NCBI GenBank assembly: GCA_048498995.1
Contig: JBEHWX010000019.1
Coordinates: 1 to 64,000, forward strand
From: JBEHWX01 sp048498995
Lineage (GTDB): Bacteria; Bacteroidota; Ignavibacteria; OLB7
Direction: 5' to 3'
Length of the DNA stretch: 64,000 nt
The position numbers and the translations under genes were made by a program. The stretch's first letter is position 1. Every line of letters starts with the position of its first letter. Below the pieces are notes generated by a model. The model did no database searches and was not told the origin of the DNA. It saw only the letters and a list, made by a program, of their open reading frames with translations. This document shows positions 7,232-16,570 of the stretch, piece after piece.

Positions 7232-10200
7232 TCACCATCCCGGGGCGATCTGGAATCCGAACTGCCAACCGGCTCCCGGACGCTGGAACGGGTAGGCGTA
7301 GAAGAGCTCCAGCACCAGATAGCCGAACAGATTCACCCGCGAGGTGAAGCCCGCGCTGAAGACCGGCACGCGATCCATGGAGCTCCGGGTCAGCTCGAGC
7401 ACCGGCGCCTCGGTGGAGGTCCAGGCCAGGCCGCCGTCCAGGAACGCGCCGAGCTCGATCGGCAGGAACGGCAGGTTGATCAGCCCGTAATCGCTCGGCC
7501 CGGTCAGCGGCACGCGCACCTCCATGTTCGCCACCGCCACGCGGCTGCCGAGCAGCCGGTTGAACTCCGGGCACCCGCCGTTGGCCGTCTGCCCGGTGCA
7601 TTCCTCGATCGTGAACGATCCGGCCGTGTAGCCGCGCACCAGCGACTCGTAGCCGAGGAACAGCGGCGTCAGACGGTCACTCTCGGCGTCCGGCCCGTAG
7701 CGGCCGATGTGCATGGCGCGCACGGCGAAGGTCACCGGACGCTGGTAGACATACTGACGGTAGTCGAGCAGCAGCGTCCCGTAGGTCTCCGATCCGGTGG
7801 TGCCGTCCACCTCGAAGCGGTAGCGGTTGCCGGTGATCGGCGAGGTGAGGCCGAAGAAGGAGTTGTCCCCCACGAACGCCACGCCGGCCTGCGCCATGTT
7901 CAATCCTCCCGGCGAGGGAATGTCGCGCGTCTCCTGCGCTATCAGCTCGCCGGAGGAGACGATCGACTCCTCCACCTCGGAGGTATAGCTGATGTGGTTG
8001 TAGCCGACGTTCCCCTCGAAGCGCTGCGTGGTGTTGAGCGGGTAGCTCACCATCGCGGTGCCGCCGTCGATGAACGCGTGCTGGAACGTCTGCTGGATCG
8101 AGGTGGCCGGCACCACCTGCCCGCCGATGTCGGCGGTGACCGCGCTGATGTTCGTCGCGGAGCTCAGGTAGGGAATGTGCGAGATGGTCGCTCCCCAGTT
8201 GAGCCGGTGCGAGAGATTGGCGTAGGTCACCTGCGCGCCGAGATCCTGGATCGAGCCGTTGATCTGCGCCACGGCGCCGATCTGGTAGTTGCCGAGGATG
8301 TCGCTGAAGTAGGCGGCCGCGCCGCCGGAGAAGCCCGCGCCGTAGGAGCCGAAGGCCACGCCGACGCCCGGGGTGCCGAGGTAATCGAGGCCGAACGCCG
8401 GCGAATAGTCGCTCACGTCGTACGCGGTCCCCGTCGGGAGCCCCTCGGTCGGATTGGCCATGTAGGCGGCCACCATCCCGTGTCCGGCCGAATCGACCGG
8501 CGGAAGCGTCCCGGCGATGTCCGGCGCCGAGCCCGGCTTCACGATCTCGGCGGTCACGCTGTTCGCGTCCAGACCGTAGATGGTGTATTCTCCCCGCTCG
8601 TAGACCGAGAACATCAGCCGCGAATCGCGGGCGGCCATCGACATGGCCGGCGAGGTGGCCGTGATGCCGGTGACGCCGGTCGCCAGGCGCGTCACCCGCC
8701 CGATTTGTCCGCTGGCCAGGTCGACGCGGTAGATGTCGCTGAATCCCTCCCGGTCGGAGATGAAGTAGAGCGTCTTTCCGTCGGGAGCGTAGTCCGGGTT
8801 GATGTTCTTGGCATCCTCGAACAGATCGAGCAGCCGGATATCCCGCGTGGCCACGTCCATCAGCGCGATCCGGAGGTTGCCGTAGGTCAACCGGTCGAAG
8901 TTCGTCCCCTGCCCTCGATCGGTCGCGAAGGCCACCGTCCTGCCGTCCGGCGAGAAGGATGGCTGCATGTCGGCGTAGCGGTCGTCGGTCAGGGGGGTCA
9001 CTCGCTCGGAGGCGACGTCGAGGAGGAACAGGTCGCTGATGCCGCCGCGCGCGCCGGAGAAGACGATCGTCTTGCCGTCCGGGGCCCAGCTCATGCTGGA
9101 GACCTGGCCGACCGAGGGGATATCGATCTCGCGCTCCACGTCGCGGCTGGCCACGTCGAGGATCGCGATCCGGTCGTTGCCGCCGGAGAAGACGATGAAC
9201 GCGAACTTCCGTCCATCCTGCGACCACGCGCCGGCGGAGCTGATGAAGCGGAGCGCGTCGAAATGCGGGTTGGTCGCGGTGCTCACCAGGCGGCGGATCA
9301 CCCGTCCGGTCTTCGCGTCGGCCAGGAACAGGTCGATCGTGAAGAGCTCGCGGGAGGAGAAGAGGATTACGTAGCGTCCGTCCGGGCTCACCTCCGGGGC
9401 CAGATAGAGATTCCTGTCCCCATCCTGGCCGCCGAGCACGCGCTGGCCGGCGGCGCCGTAGCCGGTGCGGCTTTCGACGAACGGACCGAAGGTGGCCTTG
9501 AGGGCGGCGGCCCAGTCGCGCGACAGCCCCTCGTCGGTGGTGCCGAGCACCTGTTTGACGGCGGTCTTCCAGCCGCCGCGGAGCGCCGCGTTGTAGAACC
9601 GCGGGATCACCTCCTCGCCGTACCGTCCGGCCGCGTAGGCCCAGAAGGACTGGCCGTAGCGATAGGGGAAGTAGTGGAAATCGCGGGTAAGCTGTTCGAG
9701 CGACGGCAGATCGTTCTTCATCACCGCGTCCCGCATCCAGAGCGCGGTGTTCGGATCCTCGCGGCCGATCGAGAGATATTCGGCCATTCCCTCGATCAGC
9801 CAGAGCGGAAGCTGCTCTATGGCGTCCAGCCCGATGCCGGGACCGGACTTGGCGATATCGTACTGGAACGAGTGGACCAGCTCGTGGCCGATCACGTGAT
9901 CGTTCTCCTCGTAGGAGCCGGTCAGCGGCAGGGTGACGCGATCCTTCAAGCCCTCGGTGAATCCGCCGGTCCCCTCCTCGATCTGTCCGGAGGTGACGTT
10001 GGTCTGCTGAAAATCCCCCTGGTTGGCGTAGAGGATGATCGGCTTGCGCTCGGAGAGCTGGTGATTGAAGACGCGCGAGAGCCTGGCATACCAGCGCTCG
10101 GCCATCCGGGCGGCATCGCGCACCGCCTGCTCCTCCTGCGGATAAAAGTGGATGTCGAAGTGCTCGGTTCTCATCACCTTCCAGTCGAAGGCCTCGTACT

Positions 10201-10387
10201 GTACCTTGTTCCGGCCGAAGTACTGCGCCGAGGCTGGGATGCCCGACAGGGCCAGCAGCAGGAGGATCGAGGGGAAGACCAGGAGTCGGACAACGCGGAC
10301 ACGGCGGGCATCGTGTTGCGCTCCGGCGCGGGGAGCCTTTCCCTTCTTCCCACGGCACGGTTTGGTCATCATCGTAGCATCGTTCAT
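7232..10387 (-). CDS. Peptidase MA-like, TolB propeller and Omp85-like barrel fusion protein
   Basis: A 1051-residue secreted/outer-membrane protein. A hydrophobic signal (about residues 31-54, ending PASAQ) is followed by a gluzincin-type domain with HELVH at 168-172 and a downstream EGMAEY that can supply the third zinc ligand. The middle part contains repeated TolB/WD40-like beta-propeller blades (motifs such as WAPDGKTIVFSG, FSPDGRTVAFATD, YAPDGKTLYFISD). The C-terminal third is a beta-barrel with the VRGY motif typical of lid loop L6 in Omp85/BamA proteins and ends in an aromatic residue (W). The start ATG at 10387 has GAGAGG about 7 nt upstream. A likely job is surface proteolysis or peptide handling anchored by its own barrel. 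The three-domain reading is clear; substrate unknown. Confidence 0.88.
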   Translation of the reverse strand: MNDATMMTKPCRGKKGKAPRAGAQHDARRVRVVRLLVFPSILLLLALSGIPASAQYFGRNKVQYEAFDWKVMRTEHFDIHFYPQEEQAVRDAARMAERWYARLSRVFNHQLSERKPIILYANQGDFQQTNVTSGQIEEGTGGFTEGLKDRVTLPLTGSYEENDHVIGHELVHSFQYDIAKSGPGIGLDAIEQLPLWLIEGMAEYLSIGREDPNTALWMRDAVMKNDLPSLEQLTRDFHYFPYRYGQSFWAYAAGRYGEEVIPRFYNAALRGGWKTAVKQVLGTTDEGLSRDWAAALKATFGPFVESRTGYGAAGQRVLGGQDGDRNLYLAPEVSPDGRYVILFSSRELFTIDLFLADAKTGRVIRRLVSTATNPHFDALRFISSAGAWSQDGRKFAFIVFSGGNDRIAILDVASRDVEREIDIPSVGQVSSMSWAPDGKTIVFSGARGGISDLFLLDVASERVTPLTDDRYADMQPSFSPDGRTVAFATDRGQGTNFDRLTYGNLRIALMDVATRDIRLLDLFEDAKNINPDYAPDGKTLYFISDREGFSDIYRVDLASGQIGRVTRLATGVTGITATSPAMSMAARDSRLMFSVYERGEYTIYGLDANSVTAEIVKPGSAPDIAGTLPPVDSAGHGMVAAYMANPTEGLPTGTAYDVSDYSPAFGLDYLGTPGVGVAFGSYGAGFSGGAAAYFSDILGNYQIGAVAQINGSIQDLGAQVTYANLSHRLNWGATISHIPYLSSATNISAVTADIGGQVVPATSIQQTFQHAFIDGGTAMVSYPLNTTQRFEGNVGYNHISYTSEVEESIVSSGELIAQETRDIPSPGGLNMAQAGVAFVGDNSFFGLTSPITGNRYRFEVDGTTGSETYGTLLLDYRQYVYQRPVTFAVRAMHIGRYGPDAESDRLTPLFLGYESLVRGYTAGSFTIEECTGQTANGGCPEFNRLLGSRVAVANMEVRVPLTGPSDYGLINLPFLPIELGAFLDGGLAWTSTEAPVLELTRSSMDRVPVFSAGFTSRVNLFGYLVLELFYAYPFQRPGAGWQFGFQIAPGW

Positions 10388-10826
10388 CGCAAGCCTCTCA
10401 TGAGATATCAACACCTGGGTACGGCATGGGTCCGGCGCTCTCCGCATCGGGCGTGCGTTTCCGTGGCTCCCGGTTCGGAGCCTCCGTGTCCGGAGCCTCC
10501 GTGTCCGAAGCCTCCGTGTCCGGAGCCCGATCGTCGGAGCTTCCGCGTCCGGGGCGCCATGGCGAACTGCCGTGGCGCGCGGCCGTGGCACACGGTGGAG
10601 CGCGGGGAGGCGGGATCGAATCGCCTCCCGCGGCCGGCACGTCCGGACAGGGAAAACGGGCCGGCCCCGCGACGCTTGGGTCGAGGCGGTCCGGCGCGAT
10701 ATATTTTTCAACACGCATGCCATGCATGGCCGGGGCGGCCGAAACGCCCGGCCCGCGCCGTGGTGTGATCCGCGTCGGCCAGGGGCGGGCGGGGAGGAAT
10801 CTCAATCATTACAGGGAGTACACAGG
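10388..10826. other. Divergent intergenic region
   Basis: A 439-bp gap between divergently transcribed genes, so it should hold promoters in both directions. Apart from the 15-bp repeat array at 10476-10535, I see no clear -35/-10 pair, hairpin or small gene. Confidence 0.5.
10476..10535. repeat. 15-bp tandem repeats
   Basis: Consecutive 15-mers cggagcctccgtgtc at 10476, 10491 and 10506 (one mismatch in the third) and a decayed copy at 10521. The core ggagcctcc is a near-palindrome. The array sits between divergent genes, about 90 bp from the start of the minus-strand gene. Confidence 0.9.
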
Positions 10827-11666
10827 GTGAAACGCGTCTGGATGATTACCGGCTGCTCCACCGGCTTCGGCCGGCTTCTTGCCGAACGGGCCCACGCGAT
10901 GGGGGAACACGTGGTGGCAACCTCCCGCGTCCCCCAGGCGCTCCGGGATATCGGCCGGAGCGACGAGAAACGGACCCTTCGGCTTCAGCTCGATGTCAGG
11001 AACCCGGAGGAGATCCGCGCCGGCGTGGCCGCGGCGATCGAGCGCTTCGGCGCCATCGACGTGCTGGTCAACAACGCCGGCTACGGCTACTTCGGCACCC
11101 AGGAGGAGGCCGACCTGGCCGACGTGCGGGAGATGTTCGACACGAACGTCTTCGGCCTGATCGCGATGACCCAGGGGGTGCTCCCCCACATGCGGGAGCG
11201 CCGGAGCGGAACGATCGTGAACCTTTCGAGCGTGGCCGGCCGGATCGCGACGCCGCGCGGCGGGTTCTACCAGGCGAGCAAGTGGGCGGTCGAGGCGTTG
11301 AGCGAGTCCCTGTCGCTGGAGACGCGGGAGCTCGGCATCCGGGTGATCGTGATCGAGCCGGGAGCCTACGACACCGACTTCGACGGACGCTCCGCCCGGC
11401 TGGCCACGGCGGAGAAGGACGCGGGCTCTCCCTACGCGGCGCTCCGGAAGCGATGGCTCGACAACGCCCGCCGAAGCATCTTCCCGAAGCGTCAGAACCC
11501 GGCCGAGGTGATCGACGGCATCATCGACGCGGTCGAAAGCGATCTCCCCTTCGTCCGACTGCCGATCGGCACCGACGCCACCCGCCTGATCGCCCGGCGA
11601 CGCGAGCTGGGTGATTCGAAGTTCATCGAGTGGATGCGGGAGGTGTACTACAATGGAGAGAAGTGA
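10827..11666 (+). CDS. Short-chain dehydrogenase/reductase (SDR)
   Basis: A 279-residue classical SDR oxidoreductase, cytoplasmic, using NAD(P)H. The Rossmann glycine motif TGCSTGFG lies at 8-15, NNAG at 82-85, the catalytic Ser in NLSS around 133-135 and YxxxK as YQASK at 148-152. The GTG at 10827 is chosen as start because GGGAG sits 8 nt upstream; ATG at 10842 is too far into the first strand. The C-terminal region resembles the YbbO/Ayr1-like SDR subgroup acting on keto groups of lipids or sugars, but the substrate is not evident. Its last codons overlap the next small membrane-protein gene, indicating translational coupling. Confidence 0.93.
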   Translation: MKRVWMITGCSTGFGRLLAERAHAMGEHVVATSRVPQALRDIGRSDEKRTLRLQLDVRNPEEIRAGVAAAIERFGAIDVLVNNAGYGYFGTQEEADLADVREMFDTNVFGLIAMTQGVLPHMRERRSGTIVNLSSVAGRIATPRGGFYQASKWAVEALSESLSLETRELGIRVIVIEPGAYDTDFDGRSARLATAEKDAGSPYAALRKRWLDNARRSIFPKRQNPAEVIDGIIDAVESDLPFVRLPIGTDATRLIARRRELGDSKFIEWMREVYYNGEK

Positions 11667-12018
11667 GTCGCTGGAGCTTCTTCCGGCGGAGTCGCCGCGG
11701 CGGATCATGGCGCTCTGGTCGGCCTGGGTGCCGCTGGCCGCGGGCGGGGCGGTTCTGGCGGTGATCAGTTCGGCGCCGTTTCTCTCCTCGGCCGACTGGC
11801 AGCAGTGGCAATGGGCCACGCGGCCGGTCGGCTACATGCTCGACCGGTTCGGCTACGAGCTGGCGGCGTGCGTGGTCACGCTGATCCCGGTGTCGCTGGT
11901 GCTCTCGCTGTTCCGGATCGGCGCGCACTCCTGGCGCCCGATCCGCCGGGCGCTGCTGGCCTACGCGGCGGTATTCATCGTGGTCGGATTCGTGTCGGTG
12001 GTGGTGAATCTTCCATGA
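11653..12018 (+). CDS. Small membrane protein coupled to SDR
   Basis: A 121-residue protein with three predicted membrane spans (about residues 20-42, 65-86 and 100-120). It overlaps the SDR gene by 14 bp in another frame, so it is probably translationally coupled to it. I recognise no family. The hydrophobic layout and in-operon position make it a real gene; function unknown. Confidence 0.75.
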   Translation: MERSESLELLPAESPRRIMALWSAWVPLAAGGAVLAVISSAPFLSSADWQQWQWATRPVGYMLDRFGYELAACVVTLIPVSLVLSLFRIGAHSWRPIRRALLAYAAVFIVVGFVSVVVNLP

Positions 12019-12532
12019 TTCCGGGCTTACTGCAATTCGACATCGCGAGCTCTCGAAATCAGCGAAAACTATCCCCCCGCATATCGGCCGCGGGGCATTA
12101 TTCCGGGGCCAAATCTCGAACCGGAAACGCCTCGATCTCCGACCAGGAATTCGATGACGGGGCCTCCTGGAGATAACCGTCACGTTGCGCAACGGCATCG
12201 GAATCGACCGGGAGGTACCGTTCGGCGTTCTGGCGTCGGTCCTCCCGGAGATGCGGCGGGCGTTCCACCTCCTTGTCTCCATCGCGAACAATGCCCCCCA
12301 TCACCGCCACCGCGCGGCCGGCTCCGCCCCTCTCCCCCGCCAGGCTTTTCCCGCTGAGCATCCCAACCTTGGTTCTCATCTCTCCGGGCGGTATGTTCCT
12401 CCCCGCGATCCGGATTCCCTCCGGTCGCCGGAGCCCCTAGGCTCCCAACAGCACCACGACACCTGTCGTTCAATCGACGTTTTCCCCGAAACAGCGGCAT
12501 TTCGCCCCGCTGTGGCATACTGGAGCATCATC
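12019..12532. other. Intergenic region, possible hairpin
   Basis: A 514-bp gap. A GC hairpin with arms ccccgc (12075-12080) and gcgggg (12090-12095) lies about 57 nt after the small membrane gene and could end its transcript, although there is no strong T tract. The remainder has an open frame in phase with the following gene but no conserved-looking protein sequence; it probably contains the promoter of that gene. Confidence 0.45.
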
Positions 12533-15500
12533 ATGGGACTGGAACGGGAAAAACGGCCCGTCGTAGTCAGGCCGACGGCTTCGAGCCACCAATCGACGAA
12601 GCCACAACGCAGAAAGTCGTTCTGGGGGGGCGCCATTGCCTCGGCCGAGCAGAGCGATCATGAACATGGCATCGAGCGCGCGGAGCCGGAAGGACTTCAC
12701 GAACAGCCGGCGCGCGGCATCGATCTGAGCCGTGTCTCGGCCGCCACCCGGCCGGGGATCGCCGTCCGGCCGAAGCTGAGAATCAATCGCCCCGGAGACC
12801 GGTACGAGGAGGAGGCCGACCGCATAGCCGAACAGGTGGCGCGCCCACCGGCCGTCCGGAGCGATGATGCCGGACCCGAGAAGAGCGCCGGCGAGACGCT
12901 CGTCGCGCGGTCGCCCGCCATGGGGGTCTCGCCGATCTCCGGCGCCGACGCCGGCGGCACCGCCGCCCCGGATACCATCGGGGACGCCCTCGCTTCCCAC
13001 GGAGCACAGATCGCGCCGGAAATCCGCCAGCGCATGGAGGAGCATATCGGCAGGCCGTTCGACGACGTGAGAATCCACGCCGACGGCACCGCCGCCGCCT
13101 CGGCCGACGAGATCGGCGCGCGCGCCTACACCGTCGGCCGGGATATCGTCTTCGCCGAGGGAGAATATCGTCCAGGAACGGCCGAGGGGGACCGGCTGCT
13201 GGCGCACGAGCTCGTGCACGTGGCGCAGCAAGTCGCGATACCGGGCGCCGGGGCGACCGGCGGCCTGGTGCAGCGCGATTCGGGGCCTCGCAAGGCCAAG
13301 CAGGGAGATGTTCCGGGGGAGCGGTCGGCCGCCTATCTCGACGGCGAGGAGTGGCAGATCCGGATCGACGCCGACGGCAACCAGCACAAGGAGCTGCTGC
13401 TGCTGCTCAAACAGGTCGAGGCGCCGGAAGGGTACTCCAAGAGCACCTACCTCGGCCTGCAGCTGACCATCCAGCATATCGGCTACACCGAGACGCAGGG
13501 CGTCATCTTCCCGGTGCGCCGGCGTCAGGGATGGGACCGGTTCCACGAGATCGTCAAGCAGATGACCGACGGCAAGGTCGACACGATCATCACGTTGATG
13601 AACGAGGGGCGTCCGGAGCTCCTGCTGGCCCCTCCCACCAAACAGGGAAAGAACGTCGCCTACACGTTCCGGCTGGCCAACCCGAAGGGAGAGGAGATCG
13701 GCACCAAGGAGACGGTGAACGATTTTCATGTGACCCTTTCCCTTCGCGACGTCCGCAGGAAGCGGGACGACGTATTCGGAACCGGCACGCCGCAGAGCAA
13801 CTTCGGCATCTCGACGCTGGACGTCACGCTCGGCGCCTACAAGGACCGTTTCCGCCTGATGTCCCGCCCCACCGGAGAAGGGACGCTTCTGTTCGGCATC
13901 ATCCCGTACGAGGAATCGGTGCCGATCGATCCGAACGACACCAAGAGCACCGAAGGCGCCGACAAGGAGCAGGATGCCTCCACCGACAAGCCGATGCCGC
14001 AGGTCGTCGAGTTCGTCAACCGTGGACGGGGCATCTACCTCTCGTTCCCGAAGAAGCCGTATGAAGGGGGAACCTCCACGGACGGATCGGAGCTGGTCAG
14101 CAGCAAGGGTATCGCCGTCGTCGCCAACGACGGCGTCAGCCTCTCGCTGGATCTCGACGGCGACGGCGCCGCCGACGTGACGCTCTACGACTCGATGGAG
14201 CTGCGCGGCGACATCAATCCGATCCAGCCCACGGCGGACAAGCTCGACCGCACGCACATCATCCGCCTGACCGGAAGCGCGGTCGGCGGCGAAAAGACCG
14301 TGCGCTTCGAGCGGACCTACCAGTCGACGATGCCGGACACGGCGACCGACTCCGTCGCCGACAAATACGCCAACGCCTACACCGGCGCGGCCAAAACGCT
14401 CACGGCGCAGCAGCAGGAAGGGACCACCGGCGATCAGCTGGCGCAGATCGATTCCTACGAGCGCTCGGTTCGTCGCGACGCGCTCCAGTCCAAGCTCATC
14501 ACGCAGCGGACCTATGACGCCTGGAACGCGCTGGACCAGGATCTGACGCAGATCAGGCTGAAGGTCTCCGATCCGGGCAATCAGTCCACCTCGTCCGACC
14601 CGACGAAGGATGGTCGCACCGTGGATCAGGCACTGGTGAGCCGCGCCGCCACGGAGGCCAAGGAGTTCTACGAGGCGCTCGAGGCCGAGACGGCCCACGA
14701 GCCGCTGGAGCCACAGGCGGCGGGCCTCGGCGGCATGCGGAACAAATACACCGACGCGACCACCCTGACGACCGGCGGCTATCCGTTCGGATGGAGCACC
14801 ACCACCGTCAGCGGCGCCGGCCCGGAGCTCGAGGAGACCATCCGGAGCGACGCGGCCGGACACTGGGAGGATGCCTTCCGGAAGTACGAGATGCTCGCCA
14901 GCGGCCTCGACCTCTGGATCTCCAAGAAGCGGATGGATCAGCACGACAAGGTCGGCTACGACGAGCGGAAGCAGATCGAGCAGGAGAAGATGGTGGCGCT
15001 CCGACATCGGGATCTGGCCGAGCTCGCCTCCGAGGCCGGCGCGGAGCCGAAGCGGATTCTGGCCACCTACTTCCCCGACCCCGATCTCGATTACGAGACC
15101 AGCGAAAAGGTCAACCACGCGCGGGAAATCCCGCTGGCCCTCTACTACTGGGGAACCGAGGATACCTGGTACATCGAGGATCTGACGAGCCCCGGCCGAC
15201 GCTACCATCACACGGTCGACCGCCTCGAAGGGGAGACCGTGCCGGGCGGACGCCTGGTGCGGGAGATGAACGATTCCTACCACTATCCGAAGGGGATCAT
15301 TCAGTACAGCATTCCCGACGGCGTCTCCGGCGCGGTGGCCATGGAGGACCACGTGACCTGGCGGGACTTCGTGGAGTGGCTTCAGATCGCGGCCATCGGC
15401 CTGGCGGTCGTCGGCGCCACCCTCTCCGGACTCGAGTTCACGGTGCCGGCGCTCTGGGCCATGGGAGCCTCGATCGTGGCGCAGACCGCCTCGGCGACGA

Positions 15501-16507
15501 TCGATCTGGTGGGCAAGTCGCAGACCGGCGAGCTGACCGCCACCAACGCGCTGATCGACATCGGCATGATCATCTCCGGCATCGCCGGCATGGCCGAGCT
15601 GGCCACCGGCAGGATCGTGGCCGAGGGACTCAACGCGGCCGCCTCCGGAGCTCCCCTGGAGGGAGCGGCGGCCGAGTACGCGGTGCTGATGCAGCGCATC
15701 TACCTGCCGGCCAAGGCCGCGCGCATCGGCGCCGATATCTTCACGCTCGGCACGGTCACCCTGGAGGTGGCCCAGCAGCTCGATCAGATCGAGAGCGGAC
15801 CGGGAAGCCAGTCGGAGAAGAACCGCGCGAAGCTGATTCTGCTGACCAACGTGGCGATGAACGGCGGCCTGCTCGCCCTGTCGATCAAGGGGGACCTGCC
15901 GGCGTTCGGCGCGAACCGCGAGCTTCGCCTATATTTCCCCGGACGCAACCCGGTTACCCACGCGCCGGAAGGGATCCCGACCGCCGTGCTCAGCGGCATG
16001 GAGCCCCCGACGAACCTCAGGTTCAGCCAGACCTGGATCAGCGAAAAGACCAGCGACAACATCCCGCACGACGAGCTGGCCAGGCGGATCAAGGAGGGAT
16101 GGAACGGCGAGCCGGTCGACGTGGTCGAATGGGGTCCGGGAGATATGACCTCCCTCGACAACCGTCGCGTCGACGCGTCGATCGCCGGAAACACCGAGAA
16201 GATCCCGGTCAACTATCATCAGCCGAGCGAGGCCTTCCCGAAGGAGCGCGCGGAGTACATGAAGCTCAAGTCGGGGAAGGAGATCTTCCTGGTCAACGGC
16301 GAGTACGTGCTCGGCCGCCCCGCCGGCTACACCGGTGCCCCGGTCTACAAGGCCGGCGACGCGCCGAAGACCTGGGGAGAAGCAATCATGTTCCGCGCCG
16401 CGAATCAGGGGGAGTTCCTTCGCGGTCCGAATATGGGCCAGCCCTTCCCCCTCAAGGGTTCGTATGAGCGGCCGTATATCGGCCAGCCCCCGAAGAAGAA
16501 GAAATGA
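12533..16507 (+). CDS. DUF4157 (eCIS core) protein with polymorphic-toxin-like C-terminus
   Basis: A 1324-residue protein. After a basic N-terminus, a KLRINRPGDRYEEEADRIAE-like stretch (about 80-105) and the DUF4157 domain follow, with HELVHVAQQ at 225-233, a zincin-like motif found in proteins linked to extracellular contractile injection systems (eCIS) and polymorphic toxins. The long middle (about 250-940) has no recognised fold. Residues about 945-1110 contain several hydrophobic, Ala/Gly-rich segments that could insert into membranes. The final about 200 residues look like a separate toxin module, with RFSQ near 1162, SLDNRR near 1206 and TWGEA near 1280, ending in KKKK. Start ATG 12533 has GGAG 7 nt upstream. 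Family knowledge suggests a secreted effector; the toxin activity is inference. Confidence 0.85.
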   Translation: MGLEREKRPVVVRPTASSHQSTKPQRRKSFWGGAIASAEQSDHEHGIERAEPEGLHEQPARGIDLSRVSAATRPGIAVRPKLRINRPGDRYEEEADRIAEQVARPPAVRSDDAGPEKSAGETLVARSPAMGVSPISGADAGGTAAPDTIGDALASHGAQIAPEIRQRMEEHIGRPFDDVRIHADGTAAASADEIGARAYTVGRDIVFAEGEYRPGTAEGDRLLAHELVHVAQQVAIPGAGATGGLVQRDSGPRKAKQGDVPGERSAAYLDGEEWQIRIDADGNQHKELLLLLKQVEAPEGYSKSTYLGLQLTIQHIGYTETQGVIFPVRRRQGWDRFHEIVKQMTDGKVDTIITLMNEGRPELLLAPPTKQGKNVAYTFRLANPKGEEIGTKETVNDFHVTLSLRDVRRKRDDVFGTGTPQSNFGISTLDVTLGAYKDRFRLMSRPTGEGTLLFGIIPYEESVPIDPNDTKSTEGADKEQDASTDKPMPQVVEFVNRGRGIYLSFPKKPYEGGTSTDGSELVSSKGIAVVANDGVSLSLDLDGDGAADVTLYDSMELRGDINPIQPTADKLDRTHIIRLTGSAVGGEKTVRFERTYQSTMPDTATDSVADKYANAYTGAAKTLTAQQQEGTTGDQLAQIDSYERSVRRDALQSKLITQRTYDAWNALDQDLTQIRLKVSDPGNQSTSSDPTKDGRTVDQALVSRAATEAKEFYEALEAETAHEPLEPQAAGLGGMRNKYTDATTLTTGGYPFGWSTTTVSGAGPELEETIRSDAAGHWEDAFRKYEMLASGLDLWISKKRMDQHDKVGYDERKQIEQEKMVALRHRDLAELASEAGAEPKRILATYFPDPDLDYETSEKVNHAREIPLALYYWGTEDTWYIEDLTSPGRRYHHTVDRLEGETVPGGRLVREMNDSYHYPKGIIQYSIPDGVSGAVAMEDHVTWRDFVEWLQIAAIGLAVVGATLSGLEFTVPALWAMGASIVAQTASATIDLVGKSQTGELTATNALIDIGMIISGIAGMAELATGRIVAEGLNAAASGAPLEGAAAEYAVLMQRIYLPAKAARIGADIFTLGTVTLEVAQQLDQIESGPGSQSEKNRAKLILLTNVAMNGGLLALSIKGDLPAFGANRELRLYFPGRNPVTHAPEGIPTAVLSGMEPPTNLRFSQTWISEKTSDNIPHDELARRIKEGWNGEPVDVVEWGPGDMTSLDNRRVDASIAGNTEKIPVNYHQPSEAFPKERAEYMKLKSGKEIFLVNGEYVLGRPAGYTGAPVYKAGDAPKTWGEAIMFRAANQGEFLRGPNMGQPFPLKGSYERPYIGQPPKKKK

Positions 16508-16526
16508 CGGCTCCAGGCGCGCGGCC

Positions 16527-16568
16527 GGATGGCCGAGTCCGGATGACCGAGTCCGGATGACCGAGTCC
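16527..16568. repeat. Three tandem 14-bp repeats
   Basis: Three consecutive 14-mers based on ggatgaccgagtcc (16527, 16541, 16555; the first has one mismatch), flanked by inverted gcggccggatgg / ccggatggccgc-like sequence. They fill the gap between the DUF4157 gene and its downstream neighbour and include several out-of-frame ATG triplets. Confidence 0.9.
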
Positions 16569-16570
16569 GG

